Program-made: the position numbers and the translations under genes
Assembly (NCBI RefSeq): GCF_005281835.1
Contig: NZ_RZIS01000001.1
Span: 1-64,000 of the forward strand
DNA: 64,000 nucleotides
Direction: 5' to 3'
From: Vibrio profundi
Lineage (GTDB): Bacteria; Pseudomonadota; Gammaproteobacteria; Enterobacterales; Vibrionaceae
The notes under the pieces: model-generated
Databases searched by the model: none
The model's input: only the letters and a program-made list of their open reading frames with translations
Told to the model about the DNA's origin: nothing
In this document: one piece after another, positions 37,078 through 50,396 of the stretch
How positions within the stretch are numbered: the first letter of the stretch is position 1
Layout of the letters: each line of letters begins with the position of its first letter

Positions 37078-39300
37078 ATGGTTGCGGTACGAAGCGCACA
37101 TTTAAACCCAAGCGAACAGTTTGAGCTAGAGAGTTGGATTACCTCACTTAATCAAGATGCCAAAACATCGAATAAACTGATCAAAGTTTATCGCCATTGC
37201 GAAGAGCTATTGGTGAATCATGAGCATGCTTCACTATTGTTATGGCGTGGCCGTGAAATGATCGAAATTTTGGTGACGCTTTCCATGGACAAAGCAACGC
37301 TGGTTGCAGCGCAGCTGTTTCCGGTCGTCTCTAGTGGTGCATTTGAACGCGAACTGTTTGAAGAAAGCTACGGTAAAGAAATCATTAAGCTGATTGATGG
37401 CGTTGAAGAAATGGCCGCTCTTGGCCAGCTTAATGTCACCCTAGAAGGCAGTGCTGCTTCTGGGCAAGTGGATAACGTGCGTCGCATGTTACTAGCGATG
37501 GTCGACGATTTCCGCTGCGTGGTTATCAAACTAGCAGAGCGAATTTGTAACCTTATTGAAGTGAAAAAAGCACCCGATGAAGTGCGTAGAGCGGCAGCGA
37601 AAGAGTGTGCCAATATCTATGCACCACTGGCTAACCGTTTAGGTATTGGTCAACTTAAATGGGAAATCGAAGATTACGCATTCCGCTACCAGCAGCCCGA
37701 TACATACAAGCAGATTGCCAAGCAGCTATCTGAGCGCCGTATTGTCCGTGAGCAATACATTACTGATTTTGTCGATGACTTAACTTCAGAGATGGGCAGC
37801 TCAAGCATCAATGCTGAAGTCAGTGGACGTCCTAAGCATATCTACAGTATCTGGCGAAAAATGCAGAAGAAGAGCTTAGCGTTTGATGAGCTTTTTGACG
37901 TGCGTGCGGTGCGTATCATCGCAGACCAATTACAAGATTGTTATGCAGCATTAGGTGTGGTTCACACCAAATACAAGCACCTCCCAAGTGAGTTCGACGA
38001 TTATGTCGCGAATCCAAAACCGAATGGTTACCAATCGATTCACACTGTTGTACTTGGTCCAGAAGGCAAAACCATTGAAATCCAGATCCGAACCAAGCAA
38101 ATGCATGAAGATTCGGAACTGGGTGTTGCTGCGCACTGGAAATACAAAGAAGGTGCCTCGGCAGCTCGTAGCGGTTACGACGAGAAGATCACATGGCTAC
38201 GTAAGCTGATAGATTGGCAAGAAGAGATGTCAGATTCTGGCGAAATGCTGGATGAAGTTCGAAGCCAAGTGTTTGATGATCGCGTTTATGCCTTTACGCC
38301 GCGTGGTGATGTGGTCGATTTACCAATGGGGGCAACGCCATTGGATTTTGCATACCACATTCATTCTATGGTTGGTCACCGTTGTATCGGTGCCAAAGTG
38401 GCAGGTCGAATCGTTCCGTTTACCCATAAACTGACGATGGGCGACCAAGTTGAAATCATCACTCAGAAAGAACCAAACCCTTCACGTGACTGGTTAAACC
38501 CAACACTTGGTTTTGTTCATTCTGGCCGAGCTCGCGCCAAGATTAATGCGTGGTTCCGTAAGCAAAGCCGTGAGAAAAACTTAGAAGCGGGTCGTGAGAT
38601 CTTAGAAGCGGAGCTAGCCAAGATTGGCGCAACGCTGAAAGATGCCGACCAGTACGCAGTGAAACGCTTTAATGTAAATACCCCAGACGAATTGTATGCG
38701 GGTGTGGGCAGCGGTGATCTACGTATCAACCAAGTCGTCAATCACATCAATGCATTGGTGAATAAGCCGACGGCGGAAGAAGAAGACCAAAAAGCCTTAG
38801 AAAAGCTTCAAGAGACGGAAAACAAACCCGCCCAGCAGAGCCGCCCTCAAAAAGATGCGGTGGTTGTTGAAGGGGTCGATAATTTAATGACTCACCTTGC
38901 GCGTTGTTGCCAACCGATCCCTGGGGATGTGATCAAAGGTTATATTACCCAAGGACGTGGCATCTCGGTTCACCGAGGTGACTGTGAGCAGCTAAGTGAG
39001 CTAAGTCATCATGCGCCAGAACGTATTATTGATACCGTTTGGGGCAGTGGTTTTGTCGGCTCTTATATTCTGACACTTCGTGTTGAAGCATTAGAGCGTA
39101 GCGGGCTTTTGAAAGACATTACGTCTCTGTTCTCGAATGAGAAAATTAAAGTGACAACGATGAAAAGCCGCACGGATTACAAGCGACAAATGTCAGTGAT
39201 GGATTTCGATCTTGAGTTAACTAACATTGAAGTATTGAGCCGTGTATCGAGCCGAGTTGAGCAGATCAAAGATGTTATGTCGGTTAAACGCTTAGGCTAA
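37078..39300 (+). CDS. relA: GTP pyrophosphokinase RelA
   Basis: Ribosome-associated (p)ppGpp synthetase that responds to uncharged tRNA. The 740-residue protein has the pseudo-hydrolase N-terminal domain (no intact HD pair seen in its VDDFRCVVIKLAERICNL region), the synthetase domain with GRPKHIYSIWRKMQKK...FDELFDVRAVRII and YKHLPSEFDDYVANPKPNGYQSIHT, a TGS domain (VYAFTPRGDVVDLPMGATPLDFAYHIHSMVG), a zinc-finger/CC region with ARCCQPIPGD and a C-terminal ACT domain. Length matches E. coli RelA (744). Followed by a terminator at 39452. Confidence 0.97.
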   Translation: MVAVRSAHLNPSEQFELESWITSLNQDAKTSNKLIKVYRHCEELLVNHEHASLLLWRGREMIEILVTLSMDKATLVAAQLFPVVSSGAFERELFEESYGKEIIKLIDGVEEMAALGQLNVTLEGSAASGQVDNVRRMLLAMVDDFRCVVIKLAERICNLIEVKKAPDEVRRAAAKECANIYAPLANRLGIGQLKWEIEDYAFRYQQPDTYKQIAKQLSERRIVREQYITDFVDDLTSEMGSSSINAEVSGRPKHIYSIWRKMQKKSLAFDELFDVRAVRIIADQLQDCYAALGVVHTKYKHLPSEFDDYVANPKPNGYQSIHTVVLGPEGKTIEIQIRTKQMHEDSELGVAAHWKYKEGASAARSGYDEKITWLRKLIDWQEEMSDSGEMLDEVRSQVFDDRVYAFTPRGDVVDLPMGATPLDFAYHIHSMVGHRCIGAKVAGRIVPFTHKLTMGDQVEIITQKEPNPSRDWLNPTLGFVHSGRARAKINAWFRKQSREKNLEAGREILEAELAKIGATLKDADQYAVKRFNVNTPDELYAGVGSGDLRINQVVNHINALVNKPTAEEEDQKALEKLQETENKPAQQSRPQKDAVVVEGVDNLMTHLARCCQPIPGDVIKGYITQGRGISVHRGDCEQLSELSHHAPERIIDTVWGSGFVGSYILTLRVEALERSGLLKDITSLFSNEKIKVTTMKSRTDYKRQMSVMDFDLELTNIEVLSRVSSRVEQIKDVMSVKRLG

Positions 39301-39304
39301 AATT

Positions 39305-39441
39305 CTCGTCATACTTGAAGCTGGTGGCGTTGTGTGCTGTCTGCGCGCACTCCGGAGTGCTGGCACAGGCTCATCATATAGGCAAGCTATGTTCAGGAGT
39401 CTCGTTTGCTTGTCGCCTAGCCACAGTTTCAATGGTTTAGA
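39305..39441. repeat. Degenerate imperfect palindrome, possible dispersed Vibrio repeat
   Basis: The spacer after relA begins CGTCATACTTGAAGCTGGTGGCG and ends with CGCCTAGCCACAGTTTCAATGG, whose reverse complement partly matches the start; between them are GC-rich arms (CTGCGCGCACTCCGGAGTGC) and an AGGCTCATCATATAGGCAAGC middle. From memory this resembles intergenic palindromic repeats of about 120 bases common in vibrios. Copies elsewhere cannot be checked here. Confidence 0.45.
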
Positions 39442-39451
39442 CAATATCAAC

Positions 39452-39486
39452 AAAGGTGAGTGGTTTTGGCTGCTCACCTTTTTTAG
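39452..39486 (+). terminator. Intrinsic terminator after relA
   Basis: AAAGGTGAG / CTCACCTTT stem with a 12-base loop and six T, 55 bases before mazG. Confidence 0.78.
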
Positions 39487-39539
39487 TTTCAGTAAAAGTT
39501 TTAAATTAAAAATCAAAGACAGTGAATAGGAAGAAAACG

Positions 39540-40349
39540 ATGAATCACCCGATTGAACAACTTGAACAGATTATGGCTAAGCTGCGCGATCCAGAAGGTG
39601 GCTGTCCTTGGGATTTAAAACAAAATTTTGAAACTATTGTTCCGTATACGATCGAAGAAACCTACGAGGTGGTGGATGCGATTCACAACAAAGATTGGCC
39701 AAATTTACAAGAAGAGTTAGGTGATCTGCTGTTTCAGGTGATTTTTTACAGCCAGTTAGCGAAAGAGCAGGGGCTGTTTGAATTCTCGGATGTGGTTGAT
39801 GGCATTAATGAGAAGCTGACACGTCGTCACCCGCACGTATTTTCTGATACAGAATTTGCCAGTGATGAAGAAATTAATGCGAACTGGGAAGCTGAAAAAG
39901 CCAAGGAAAAAGCTCAAGCAGGAAAAACAGATGAAAGTATCCTAGACTCAATACCGAAATCGCTACCAGCCTTGTCTCGAGCAAACAAAATTCAAAAGAA
40001 GTGCGCTCAATATGGTTTTGATTGGGGCTCGATTGGGCCTGTAGCCGACAAAGTTTTAGAAGAGGTAGATGAAGTACTCGAAGAAGCTTTGCAAGTTACC
40101 CCCAATGAAGAGCTTGTAGAGGAAGAACTGGGTGATTTGCTGTTTGCGACTGTGAATTTAGTGAGACATTTAGGTAAAAATCCGGAAACGGCACTGAATA
40201 AAGCGAACTTAAAATTTCAGCGACGATTTAACGGTGTTGAGAAAAAAGTTCAAAAACGTGGCAAGCAGTTAACAGATTTTTCGCTTCAAGAGCTTGATTC
40301 CATGTGGGATGAAGTGAAGTCCGATGAGAAAAGTAGAGCAACCCTTTAG
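39540..40349 (+). CDS. mazG: Nucleoside triphosphate pyrophosphohydrolase MazG
   Basis: Hydrolyses NTPs and dNTPs to monophosphates; in E. coli it lowers (p)ppGpp effects and lies downstream of relA, as here. The 269-residue product has two MazG repeats: the first with [26 protein letters not shown]...[14 protein letters not shown], the second with [13 protein letters not shown]...[21 protein letters not shown]; the acidic E-x-x-E and E-x-x-D residues bind magnesium. ATG 39540 with AGGAAGA is chosen over one 18 bases upstream. The mazEF toxin genes that lie between relA and mazG in E. coli are absent. Confidence 0.95.
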   Translation: MNHPIEQLEQIMAKLRDPEGGCPWDLKQNFETIVPYTIEETYEVVDAIHNKDWPNLQEELGDLLFQVIFYSQLAKEQGLFEFSDVVDGINEKLTRRHPHVFSDTEFASDEEINANWEAEKAKEKAQAGKTDESILDSIPKSLPALSRANKIQKKCAQYGFDWGSIGPVADKVLEEVDEVLEEALQVTPNEELVEEELGDLLFATVNLVRHLGKNPETALNKANLKFQRRFNGVEKKVQKRGKQLTDFSLQELDSMWDEVKSDEKSRATL

Positions 40350-40415
40350 GTCTGAATTGATTTGAAGCAAAAAATAAAAATTTCGACTGTGATAAGTTTC
40401 ACGTTGTGGCGATAA

Positions 40416-42128
<1,713 letters not shown>

Positions 42129-42151
42129 AAGGAATACAGGTAGTAGCGTAA

Positions 42152-43510
<1,359 letters not shown>

Positions 43511-43542
43511 TTCTTAACTGAATAAGTTTAACTAACGCTTTA

Positions 43543-43570
43543 AATGCCTCGCTTTGCGGGGCATTTTTTT
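43543..43570 (+). terminator. eno terminator, copy 1
   Basis: AATGCCTCGC / GCGGGGCATT hairpin (one G-U pair), TTT loop, seven T, 33 bases after the eno stop. Confidence 0.93.
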
Positions 43571-43693
43571 GTCTGTCGAAAATTGAGTGGCAGAAGCTTT
43601 GGGTTTTAAAGCTCCCCCTCTTTTTACAACGAAAGCGGTCTTAAAAAAGTTAAAGGTCTTAACTCTCAACTGAATAAGTTTAGCTAACGCTTT

Positions 43694-43722
43694 AAATGCC
43701 TCGCTTTTGCGGGGCATTTTTT
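43694..43722 (+). terminator. Array terminator, copy 2
   Basis: Same stem as copy 1 with a TTTT loop and six T; 152 bases further on. Confidence 0.88.
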
Positions 43723-43847
43723 GTCCGTCGAAAATTGAGTGAAAGAAGCTCTAGGTCCTAAAGCTCCTCCTTTTTACAACGAAAGCGGTCTTAAAGAAGC
43801 TAAAGGTCAAGCTTAATTCTTAACTGAATAAGTTTAACTAACGCTTT

Positions 43848-43876
43848 AAATGCCTCGCCTTCGCGGGGCATTTTTT
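43848..43876 (+). terminator. Array terminator, copy 3
   Basis: Same stem with a CTTC loop and six T; the stem is unchanged while the loop differs. Confidence 0.88.
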
Positions 43877-43995
43877 GTCTGTCGAAAACTGAGAGAAAGA
43901 AGCTCTAGGTTCTAAAGCTCCTTTTTTACAACGAAAGCAGTCTTAAAGAAGTTAAAGGTCTTAATTTTTAACTGAATAAGTTTAGCTAACGCTTT

Positions 43996-44025
43996 AAATG
44001 CCTCGCCTTTGCGGGGCATTTTTTT
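43996..44025 (+). terminator. Array terminator, copy 4
   Basis: Same stem with a CTTT loop and seven T; last intact terminator of the array. Confidence 0.88.
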
Positions 44026-44370
44026 GTCTGTCGAAAACTGAGTAAAAGAAACTCTAGATTCTAAAGCTCCTCCTTTTTACAGCGAAAGCTGCCTTAAAGA
44101 AGTTAAAGGTCAATAATTCTTAGCGAATTGTTAATCTAAGCTTCGAACACCTCGTTTATGCTGGTAAATAAATGCGGCTAGAAGCTCTAATGCTTTTCTA
44201 ATTTTATTCGGCTAAGTCTTCCTCTAAATAGATTAACTCTTCAGATAGTAAGGGACAGCTCCTCTAAGCTTAGAATGACTGCAACTCCCACACTTCTCGC
44301 ACCAATTAGCGCATTATGGTATATATGGAGCTAATTTCAGTTTCTTATTTTTATACGTACGACAGGTGTT

Positions 44371-44652
44371 ATGCGAATTTTTGCTTTAGCTCTGATTATG
44401 CTATTTGGTTGGCTGCAATATACGCTGTGGTTGGGGAAAAATGGTATCTCCGACTATTACGCTGTGCAGAATGAAATAGAAGTTCAGCAGCAAGTGAATG
44501 AAAAACTTCACACTCGAAATGCTGAAATGTTCGCAGAGATTGACGACTTGAGACAGGGGCTTGATGCCATTGAAGAGAGAGCTCGTCATGAACTGGGTAT
44601 GGTTAAAGATGGAGAAACGTTCTATCGCATTATCGGCGAGGAATCCAATTAA
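44371..44652 (+). CDS. ftsB: Cell division protein FtsB
   Basis: Bitopic inner-membrane protein that forms the FtsQLB complex of the divisome. The 93-residue product has one N-terminal membrane helix (about 3-20, [19 protein letters not shown]), a periplasmic coiled coil ([43 protein letters not shown]) and the conserved [13 protein letters not shown] end. The gene directly abuts ispD, whose ATG follows its TAA, so both are in one operon. Confidence 0.94.
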   Translation: MRIFALALIMLFGWLQYTLWLGKNGISDYYAVQNEIEVQQQVNEKLHTRNAEMFAEIDDLRQGLDAIEERARHELGMVKDGETFYRIIGEESN

Positions 44653-45360
44653 ATGCAGCAACAACTTCAGAAAGTAGTGGCTATCGTACCGGCAGCCGGT
44701 GTCGGCAGTCGCATGAAAGCAGATCGCCCTAAACAATATCTCTCCATTCAATCAAAGACAATTTTAGAGCATACAGTGGAAAAGCTGCTTGCTCACCCTA
44801 GTATTGAAAAAGTGATTGTGGCGGTGAGTGATGGTGATCCTTATTTCCCTGAATTGGGTATCGCTCGTGATTTAGATGTTGTTCGCGTCTCGGGTGGTAA
44901 TGAACGCGCTGACTCTGTTTTATCTGCATTAAAATATGTGAGTGAACATAATATGAGTGAGTGGGTCATGGTTCATGATGCCGCGCGTCCATGCTTGCAG
45001 GCATCCGATATTGATAAGTTAATTGAAGCGGCATTACCGCATTCAGTTGGTGCGATTTTAGCTTCCCCTGTTCGCGATACAATGAAGCGTGGAGATCAAC
45101 GCGGTATTAAAAACACCGTTGAACGCGAGAATTTATGGCATGCGTTGACACCACAAATGTTTCGTAGCGAAGCGTTATGCAGTGCCCTAATTCAAGCCTT
45201 AGAAAATAAGGTCGCTATTACCGACGAAGCGTCTGCAATGGAATGGCGAGGTGAATCGCCGCTATTAGTCGCAGGGCGTTCAGATAACTTTAAAATCACT
45301 CAGCCAGAAGATCTCGCCTTGGCTGAGTTTTACTTAAGTCAAAATAAGGAAGAACAATGA
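44653..45360 (+). CDS. ispD: 2-C-methyl-D-erythritol 4-phosphate cytidylyltransferase
   Basis: Third step of the MEP isoprenoid pathway: forms CDP-methylerythritol from CTP. The 235-residue protein has the nucleotide-binding [19 protein letters not shown] loop near the start, [15 protein letters not shown] and VHDAARPCL, plus [10 protein letters not shown] near the end. It ends with an ATGA overlap with ispF, reflecting coupled translation, and its CTP is made by the neighbouring PyrG. Confidence 0.96.
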   Translation: MQQQLQKVVAIVPAAGVGSRMKADRPKQYLSIQSKTILEHTVEKLLAHPSIEKVIVAVSDGDPYFPELGIARDLDVVRVSGGNERADSVLSALKYVSEHNMSEWVMVHDAARPCLQASDIDKLIEAALPHSVGAILASPVRDTMKRGDQRGIKNTVERENLWHALTPQMFRSEALCSALIQALENKVAITDEASAMEWRGESPLLVAGRSDNFKITQPEDLALAEFYLSQNKEEQ

Positions 45361-45836
45361 TTCGTATTGGCCATGGTTTTGATGTACACAAATTTGGTGG
45401 AGAAGGCCCAGTAATCATTGGTGGCGTTGCTATCCCCTATGAGCAAGGGCTGATAGCTCACTCTGATGGGGACGTTGCGTTGCATGCATTATGCGATGCG
45501 CTATTGGGTGCAATTGCAGCTGGTGATATTGGCCGTCATTTCCCTGATACGGACGATGAATGGAAAGGTGCAGATAGCCGAGAACTTTTGAAAGATGTGT
45601 ATCGTCGAGTAAAAGCACAAGGTTATGTGATTGGCAACGCTGATGTAACCATTATGGCGCAAGCACCGAAAATGGCCCCACATATCGAAGGTATGTGTCG
45701 TGCCATTGCTGAAGATCTAGAGACTTCGGTTGAGAATGTGAACGTGAAAGCAACGACAACTGAGCGTTTAGGTTTTACGGGACGTAAAGAGGGCATCGCG
45801 TGTGAAGCGGTGGTCCTCATCACTAAAAGTGCATAA
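45357..45836 (+). CDS. ispF: 2-C-methyl-D-erythritol 2,4-cyclodiphosphate synthase
   Basis: Fifth enzyme of the MEP pathway; trimeric with a zinc and a divalent metal per active site. The 159-residue protein starts [13 protein letters not shown] (metal ligands D8 and H10), has [18 protein letters not shown] with the third histidine, [11 protein letters not shown], and the C-terminal [21 protein letters not shown]. It overlaps ispD by four bases. Confidence 0.97.
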   Translation: MIRIGHGFDVHKFGGEGPVIIGGVAIPYEQGLIAHSDGDVALHALCDALLGAIAAGDIGRHFPDTDDEWKGADSRELLKDVYRRVKAQGYVIGNADVTIMAQAPKMAPHIEGMCRAIAEDLETSVENVNVKATTTERLGFTGRKEGIACEAVVLITKSA

Positions 45837-45858
45837 GCACCTAAAAGAAAAGAACATA

Positions 45859-46905
45859 ATGTCAGATATTTTATCACCTTTGGCGTACCTAAATGGTCAG
45901 CCTACAGCAACAGCTAAACTGAAAGCGAAAGCGGAACACTTTGTTGTGGTCGAAGATTTAGGCTTCGAATTTACGGGCTCTGGTGAGCATCTAATGGTAC
46001 GCATTCGTAAAACGGGTGAAAACACGAGCTTTGTGGCCAACGAATTAGCGAAAGCTTGCGGTGTTAAATCAAAGGATGTGAGCTGGGCAGGGCTGAAAGA
46101 TCGTCATGCTGTGACAGAACAATGGCTAAGTGTTCATTTACCTAAAGGCGATACACCGGACTTTAGTGCGTTCTTGGCGCAATATCCTAGCATAGAGATA
46201 TTGGCGACGGATCGACACAACAAAAAGTTGCGTCCAGGTGATTTAGTTGGCAACCAATTTGAAATTACTTTGTCAGAAGTGTCGGATACGGCGGATGTAG
46301 TTAATCGATTAGAGCGTATTGCGGAAGTTGGGGTGCCAAACTACTTCGGTGCTCAACGTTTTGGTAATGAAGGCAACAACCTAACTGAAGCTCGTCGCTG
46401 GGGACGTGATAACGTTCGTACTCGTAACCAAAATAAACGCAGTTTGTATTTGTCGGCGGCTCGCTCTTGGATATTTAACCTAATTTTGTCTGAGCGTATT
46501 GAGCAAGCATTATTCAGTCAGGTCGTAGAGGGTGACATCGCTTTTGTCGGTGACACACAAGTTCAAGTAAATGAAGGTAACCTGTCAGATATCAATCAGA
46601 AGATTGTCGATGGTGAAGCTCATGTTTCTGTTGCTATGGCTGGTGATAATGCGCTACCGACTACGGGCGATGCTCTGGCTATTGAGCAAAAACATCTAGA
46701 CGCTGAACCTGACCTTATGGCACTAATTCGCGGAAACCGCATGCGCCATGAGCGCCGTATTGCTTCTTTGAAACCGCAACAATTGACGTGGAAGGTGGAA
46801 GAAGACAATGTCACGCTAAACTTCTCGCTTGATGCAGGTTGTTTTGCCACTGCTATCGTCCGAGAATTAGTGGAAGAAGTGCACGTAGAGCGCCAATATA
46901 ATTAA
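45859..46905 (+). CDS. truD: tRNA pseudouridine13 synthase TruD
   Basis: Makes pseudouridine at position 13 of tRNA-Glu. The 348-residue product has the catalytic aspartate D81 in AGLKDRHAVTEQW (D80 in E. coli) and the NYFGAQRFGNEGNNL motif. The start ATG 45859 is chosen because AAGAAAAGAA precedes it and it aligns with homologues; the 19 extra codons upstream are not expected. Between ispF and surE, the E. coli order. Confidence 0.95.
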   Translation: MSDILSPLAYLNGQPTATAKLKAKAEHFVVVEDLGFEFTGSGEHLMVRIRKTGENTSFVANELAKACGVKSKDVSWAGLKDRHAVTEQWLSVHLPKGDTPDFSAFLAQYPSIEILATDRHNKKLRPGDLVGNQFEITLSEVSDTADVVNRLERIAEVGVPNYFGAQRFGNEGNNLTEARRWGRDNVRTRNQNKRSLYLSAARSWIFNLILSERIEQALFSQVVEGDIAFVGDTQVQVNEGNLSDINQKIVDGEAHVSVAMAGDNALPTTGDALAIEQKHLDAEPDLMALIRGNRMRHERRIASLKPQQLTWKVEEDNVTLNFSLDAGCFATAIVRELVEEVHVERQYN

Positions 46906-46950
46906 TAATAAAGCACAGCTAAAGAAAGACATACAGTGAAAGGAAACAAA

Positions 46951-47694
46951 ATGAAGATACTCCTCAGCAATGATGACGGTGTTCATGCCGAAGGGATTCA
47001 TGCGTTAGCAGATGCGTTGCGCGATCTTGCTGAGGTGATAATAGTTGCGCCTGATCGAAACCGATCAGGAGCGTCTAACTCGTTGACGCTTGAGCAACCG
47101 CTAAGAGTGCAAAAAATAGCCGCAAACACTTATTCCGTGCAGGGTACACCGACTGATTGTGTCCACTTTGCGCTTAATGAATTGCTAAAAGATGACATGC
47201 CTGATTTGGTACTCAGTGGTATTAATCATGGGGCTAATTTGGGGGACGATGTTCTTTATTCAGGAACAGTTGCGGCGGCAATGGAGGGGCATTTCCTAGG
47301 TGTACAGTCGATAGCATTCTCGCTAGCTGGCAAAGCTCACTTTGATACTGCAGTCATGATTGCTCGCCAGATTGTAGAGCAGCACCTGTTAAATCCGATC
47401 CCGACGAATCGATTGATAAATGTAAATGTGCCGGATATTGAATATGAAGCACTTGCCGGAACTCAGGTTACTCGATTGGGGGCTAGGCATCATGCTGAAG
47501 CGATGATTAAGCAAAAAGACCCGAGAGGCCACGAGATATATTGGTTAGGCCCTCCTGGAAAAGAGCAGGATGCTGGGAAAGGAACGGATTTTTACGCTGT
47601 TGAAAACCACTTTGTATCTATTACACCACTGCAAGTGGATCTAACGGCACATGAGTCTTTAGGGGCGATGAATGATTGGCTGGGGAGCAAGTGA
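46951..47694 (+). CDS. surE: 5'/3'-nucleotidase SurE
   Basis: Metal-dependent phosphatase acting on nucleoside monophosphates and short polyphosphate, needed for stationary-phase survival in E. coli. The 247-residue protein starts [19 protein letters not shown] with metal ligands D8 and D9 (in NDDG), has [15 protein letters not shown] and [28 protein letters not shown] 46951 with GAAAGGA is preferred over an in-frame GTG 15 bases earlier. Overlaps pcm by one base (TGATG). Confidence 0.95.
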   Translation: MKILLSNDDGVHAEGIHALADALRDLAEVIIVAPDRNRSGASNSLTLEQPLRVQKIAANTYSVQGTPTDCVHFALNELLKDDMPDLVLSGINHGANLGDDVLYSGTVAAAMEGHFLGVQSIAFSLAGKAHFDTAVMIARQIVEQHLLNPIPTNRLINVNVPDIEYEALAGTQVTRLGARHHAEAMIKQKDPRGHEIYWLGPPGKEQDAGKGTDFYAVENHFVSITPLQVDLTAHESLGAMNDWLGSK

Positions 47695-48320
47695 TGAGTA
47701 ATCCGCAAGCTGAGCGCCTTATTGGTTTTTTGATTGAAAGCGGTATTCGTGACCAAAAAGTGCTGGATGCCATTTTTCGTTTACCGAGGGAAAGCTTTCT
47801 TTCCCAAGCTATGCTCCATCAAGCGTATGATAATAATGCGCTACCTATCGGGCAGGGGCAGACTATTTCTCAACCTTATATTGTGGCGAAGATGACCGAG
47901 TTATTAGAACTTGAGCAGCACAGCCGAGTGTTAGAGATTGGTACGGGATCTGGATATCAAACGGCGGTACTGGCGCAGTTGGTCGATCACGTTTACTCAG
48001 TTGAAAGAATTAAATCCTTACAATGGGATGCCAAGCGACGTTTAAAGCAGCTCGATTTCTACAACATTTCGACCAAGCATGCAGATGGCTGGCTCGGGTG
48101 GGAATCAAAAGGGCCGTTTGATGCAATCATCGTAACGGCTGCTGCAGACTCCATACCTCAGGCACTGTTGGCGCAGTTAAGCGATGGCGGAAGAATGTTG
48201 ATCCCTGTGGGTGATGAAGAGCAACAATTACTTAAGATAGTTCGTCAGGGAGATGAATATCTATCGACCTTAGTTGAGATGGTTCGTTTTGTTCCGTTAG
48301 TGTCTGGCGAATTGGCTTAA
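47694..48320 (+). CDS. pcm: Protein-L-isoaspartate O-methyltransferase
   Basis: Repairs isoaspartyl damage in aged proteins using S-adenosylmethionine. The 208-residue protein has motif [42 protein letters not shown] (characteristic of Pcm) and [23 protein letters not shown]. It is in the surE-pcm-nlpD-rpoS stationary-phase cluster and overlaps surE by one base. Confidence 0.96.
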   Translation: MSNPQAERLIGFLIESGIRDQKVLDAIFRLPRESFLSQAMLHQAYDNNALPIGQGQTISQPYIVAKMTELLELEQHSRVLEIGTGSGYQTAVLAQLVDHVYSVERIKSLQWDAKRRLKQLDFYNISTKHADGWLGWESKGPFDAIIVTAAADSIPQALLAQLSDGGRMLIPVGDEEQQLLKIVRQGDEYLSTLVEMVRFVPLVSGELA

Positions 48321-48339
48321 AGGTAGTAGATAGTAAAGA

Positions 48340-49248
48340 ATGGGCTCAGGGTTATTGAAAGTACTTACCTTCGGTTTATGCTGCTTGCTTGTGGGCTGTG
48401 CGGCACATACCCCTGCGCCTGTTTCAGGTTTGAATAAGGATTACTCTTCTGTCGCAAGAGGCAGTTACCGTGGCAGTTATTATCAGGTGAAAAAGGGCGA
48501 TACCCTCTATTTTATTGCCTATATCACAGATAAAAATGTAAACGATTTAATTAGTTTCAATAACCTAAGTAAGCCTTACACCATCCATCCGGGACAAAAG
48601 CTAAATTTGTGGGCTCCAGCCTATGTCGCCCCAAGTTATGGGAAAGCTACTGTTACTGCTACAGCCCCAGTTGCGGTAGCTTCGACAGCAACAGCGGCTT
48701 CTACTACACCTTCTTCGTCTTCGAAATCGAATAAAAACTCTAACCAGGTGAAGTCTAGCGCTGCTTCAAAAACGGTTAAAAAAGATCCAGTTAAGAAGGT
48801 TGAACAATCTAAACGAAAGGAGTATGTTGATCCTAAAGGTAAACAAAATGTTAATACCGCCAAAGCTTCAACTAACAATAAAGTATCGAAATGGTTGTGG
48901 CCAACGAAAGGAAGGGTAATAAAGAATTTCTCTGTGGGAGAACAAGGAAATAAAGGGATTGATATTGCAGGACAGCGAGGTCAATCCATAGTATCAACCG
49001 CAGGGGGAACAGTCGTTTATTCGGGAAATGCATTACGAGGTTATGGCAACTTAATCATAGTAAAGCATAACGATAATTATCTAAGTGCATACGCGCATAA
49101 CGACAGGTTGTTAGTCTCTGAAGGACAAAGTGTAAAACCAGGTCAAAAGATAGCGACAATGGGTAGTTCTGGCACCAATAGCGTGCGCTTACACTTTGAA
49201 ATTCGGTATCAAGGTAAATCCGTTAATCCAAAACGGTACTTACCTTAA
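48340..49248 (+). CDS. nlpD: Murein hydrolase activator lipoprotein NlpD
   Basis: Outer-membrane lipoprotein that activates the amidase AmiC at the septum. The 302-residue protein has a lipobox LLVGC with the lipidated C20, a LysM domain (about 50-93: YYQVKKGDTLYFIAYITDKNVNDLISFNNL), a low-complexity Ser/Thr/Lys linker and a C-terminal M23/LytM domain. The usual zinc-ligand histidines are missing (GIDIA in place of H-x-x-x-D and RLHFE in place of H-x-H), so it is a degenerate activator not a peptidase. In E. coli major rpoS promoters lie within nlpD, probably also here. Confidence 0.95.
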   Translation: MGSGLLKVLTFGLCCLLVGCAAHTPAPVSGLNKDYSSVARGSYRGSYYQVKKGDTLYFIAYITDKNVNDLISFNNLSKPYTIHPGQKLNLWAPAYVAPSYGKATVTATAPVAVASTATAASTTPSSSSKSNKNSNQVKSSAASKTVKKDPVKKVEQSKRKEYVDPKGKQNVNTAKASTNNKVSKWLWPTKGRVIKNFSVGEQGNKGIDIAGQRGQSIVSTAGGTVVYSGNALRGYGNLIIVKHNDNYLSAYAHNDRLLVSEGQSVKPGQKIATMGSSGTNSVRLHFEIRYQGKSVNPKRYLP

Positions 49249-49348
49249 AAAAACAGTACATCGCAATGATGTATCGTGTTCTGTGTCATAGGAATTTAGC
49301 GGCATATATAGTGGTAATGTCTTGCTAAGCTCGCCAGGGGGAGGCGTT

Positions 49349-50329
49349 ATGAGTATCAGCAATACAGTAGTTAAAGAAGAATTTGCTCTTGATCAAGCGA
49401 CAACGGAAGTAGACGATCTTGAACAAAAAACTCAACCATCAAGTAAAAAAACTGAAGTCAAAGAAGAAGTCGAGGTTAGCGCTAAAAGTTTAGATGCAAC
49501 TCAACTTTATCTTGGCGAGATCGGTTTCTCACCTTTACTGACAGCTGAAGAAGAAGTTCTTTATGCTCGTCGAGCTCTACGCGGCGATGAAGCAGCCCGC
49601 AAACGTATGATTGAAAGTAATTTACGTTTGGTTGTGAAAATCTCACGTCGATACAGTAACCGTGGACTGGCACTACTTGATCTTATCGAAGAAGGTAACT
49701 TAGGTCTTATCCGCGCGGTGGAAAAATTCGATCCTGAAAGAGGTTTCCGTTTTTCTACTTACGCAACGTGGTGGATTCGTCAAACGATTGAACGTGCTTT
49801 GATGAACCAAACTCGGACTATCCGTTTACCAATCCATGTTGTGAAAGAACTCAACATCTACTTACGTACAGCTCGTGAGCTCTCGCAAAAACTGGATCAT
49901 GAACCAACCGCAGAAGAAATCGCATCTAAACTAGATAAACCCGTTGATGATGTAAGCAAAATGCTTCGTTTGAATGAGCGTGTTAGTTCTGTTGATACAC
50001 CGATTGGTGGTGATGGCGAGAAAGCGCTGCTCGATATTATTCCGGACATCAACAATTCAGATCCTGAAGTATCGACTCAAGATAATGATATTAAAGACTC
50101 TTTAATTCATTGGTTAGATGAGCTTAACCCTAAACAAAAAGAAGTATTAGCACGCCGCTTTGGCTTGCTGGGTTATGAGCCATCAACCCTTGAAGAAGTA
50201 GGGCGTGAAATCAGTTTAACTCGTGAGCGTGTTCGTCAGATTCAAGTTGAAGGCTTACGACGTCTACGTGAGATCTTGATTAAACAAGGTTTAAGTATGG
50301 AAAACTTGTTTAACGTTGAGACTGACTAA
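49349..50329 (+). CDS. rpoS: RNA polymerase sigma-S factor
   Basis: Master regulator of stationary phase and general stress. The 326-residue protein has the acidic N-terminal stretch, then region 1.2/2 ([85 protein letters not shown]), region 3 and region 4.2 ([29 protein letters not shown]). ATG 49349 is preceded by GGGGGAGG; a 27-base longer frame from 49322 is rejected. The 100-base leader contains a TACATC / GATGTA hairpin at about 49257-49273. Convergent with mutS. Confidence 0.96.
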   Translation: MSISNTVVKEEFALDQATTEVDDLEQKTQPSSKKTEVKEEVEVSAKSLDATQLYLGEIGFSPLLTAEEEVLYARRALRGDEAARKRMIESNLRLVVKISRRYSNRGLALLDLIEEGNLGLIRAVEKFDPERGFRFSTYATWWIRQTIERALMNQTRTIRLPIHVVKELNIYLRTARELSQKLDHEPTAEEIASKLDKPVDDVSKMLRLNERVSSVDTPIGGDGEKALLDIIPDINNSDPEVSTQDNDIKDSLIHWLDELNPKQKEVLARRFGLLGYEPSTLEEVGREISLTRERVRQIQVEGLRRLREILIKQGLSMENLFNVETD

Positions 50330-50347
50330 TCTTCATTATATGAAAAT

Positions 50348-50377
50348 AAAAGCGCGGACCTAAGGTTCGCGCTTTTT
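50348..50377. terminator. Bidirectional terminator between rpoS and mutS
   Basis: AAAGCGCGGACC / GGTTCGCGCTTT stem (one G-U pair), TAA loop, T-rich on both strands, between convergent genes. Confidence 0.92.
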
Positions 50378-50396
50378 CGTTTTTGAAGGTTAAAAC

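Noticed and set aside
39332-39529. 65-codon frame in the relA-mazG spacer
   Set aside because: It covers the palindromic repeat and the relA terminator and has no ribosome site.
39301-39539. mazEF toxin-antitoxin genes between relA and mazG, as in E. coli
   Set aside because: The 239-base gap is too small and holds only a repeat and a terminator.
43532-43717. Minus-strand 61-codon frame within the eno array
   Set aside because: It runs across two terminator copies, has no ribosome site, and its content is explained by the repeat.
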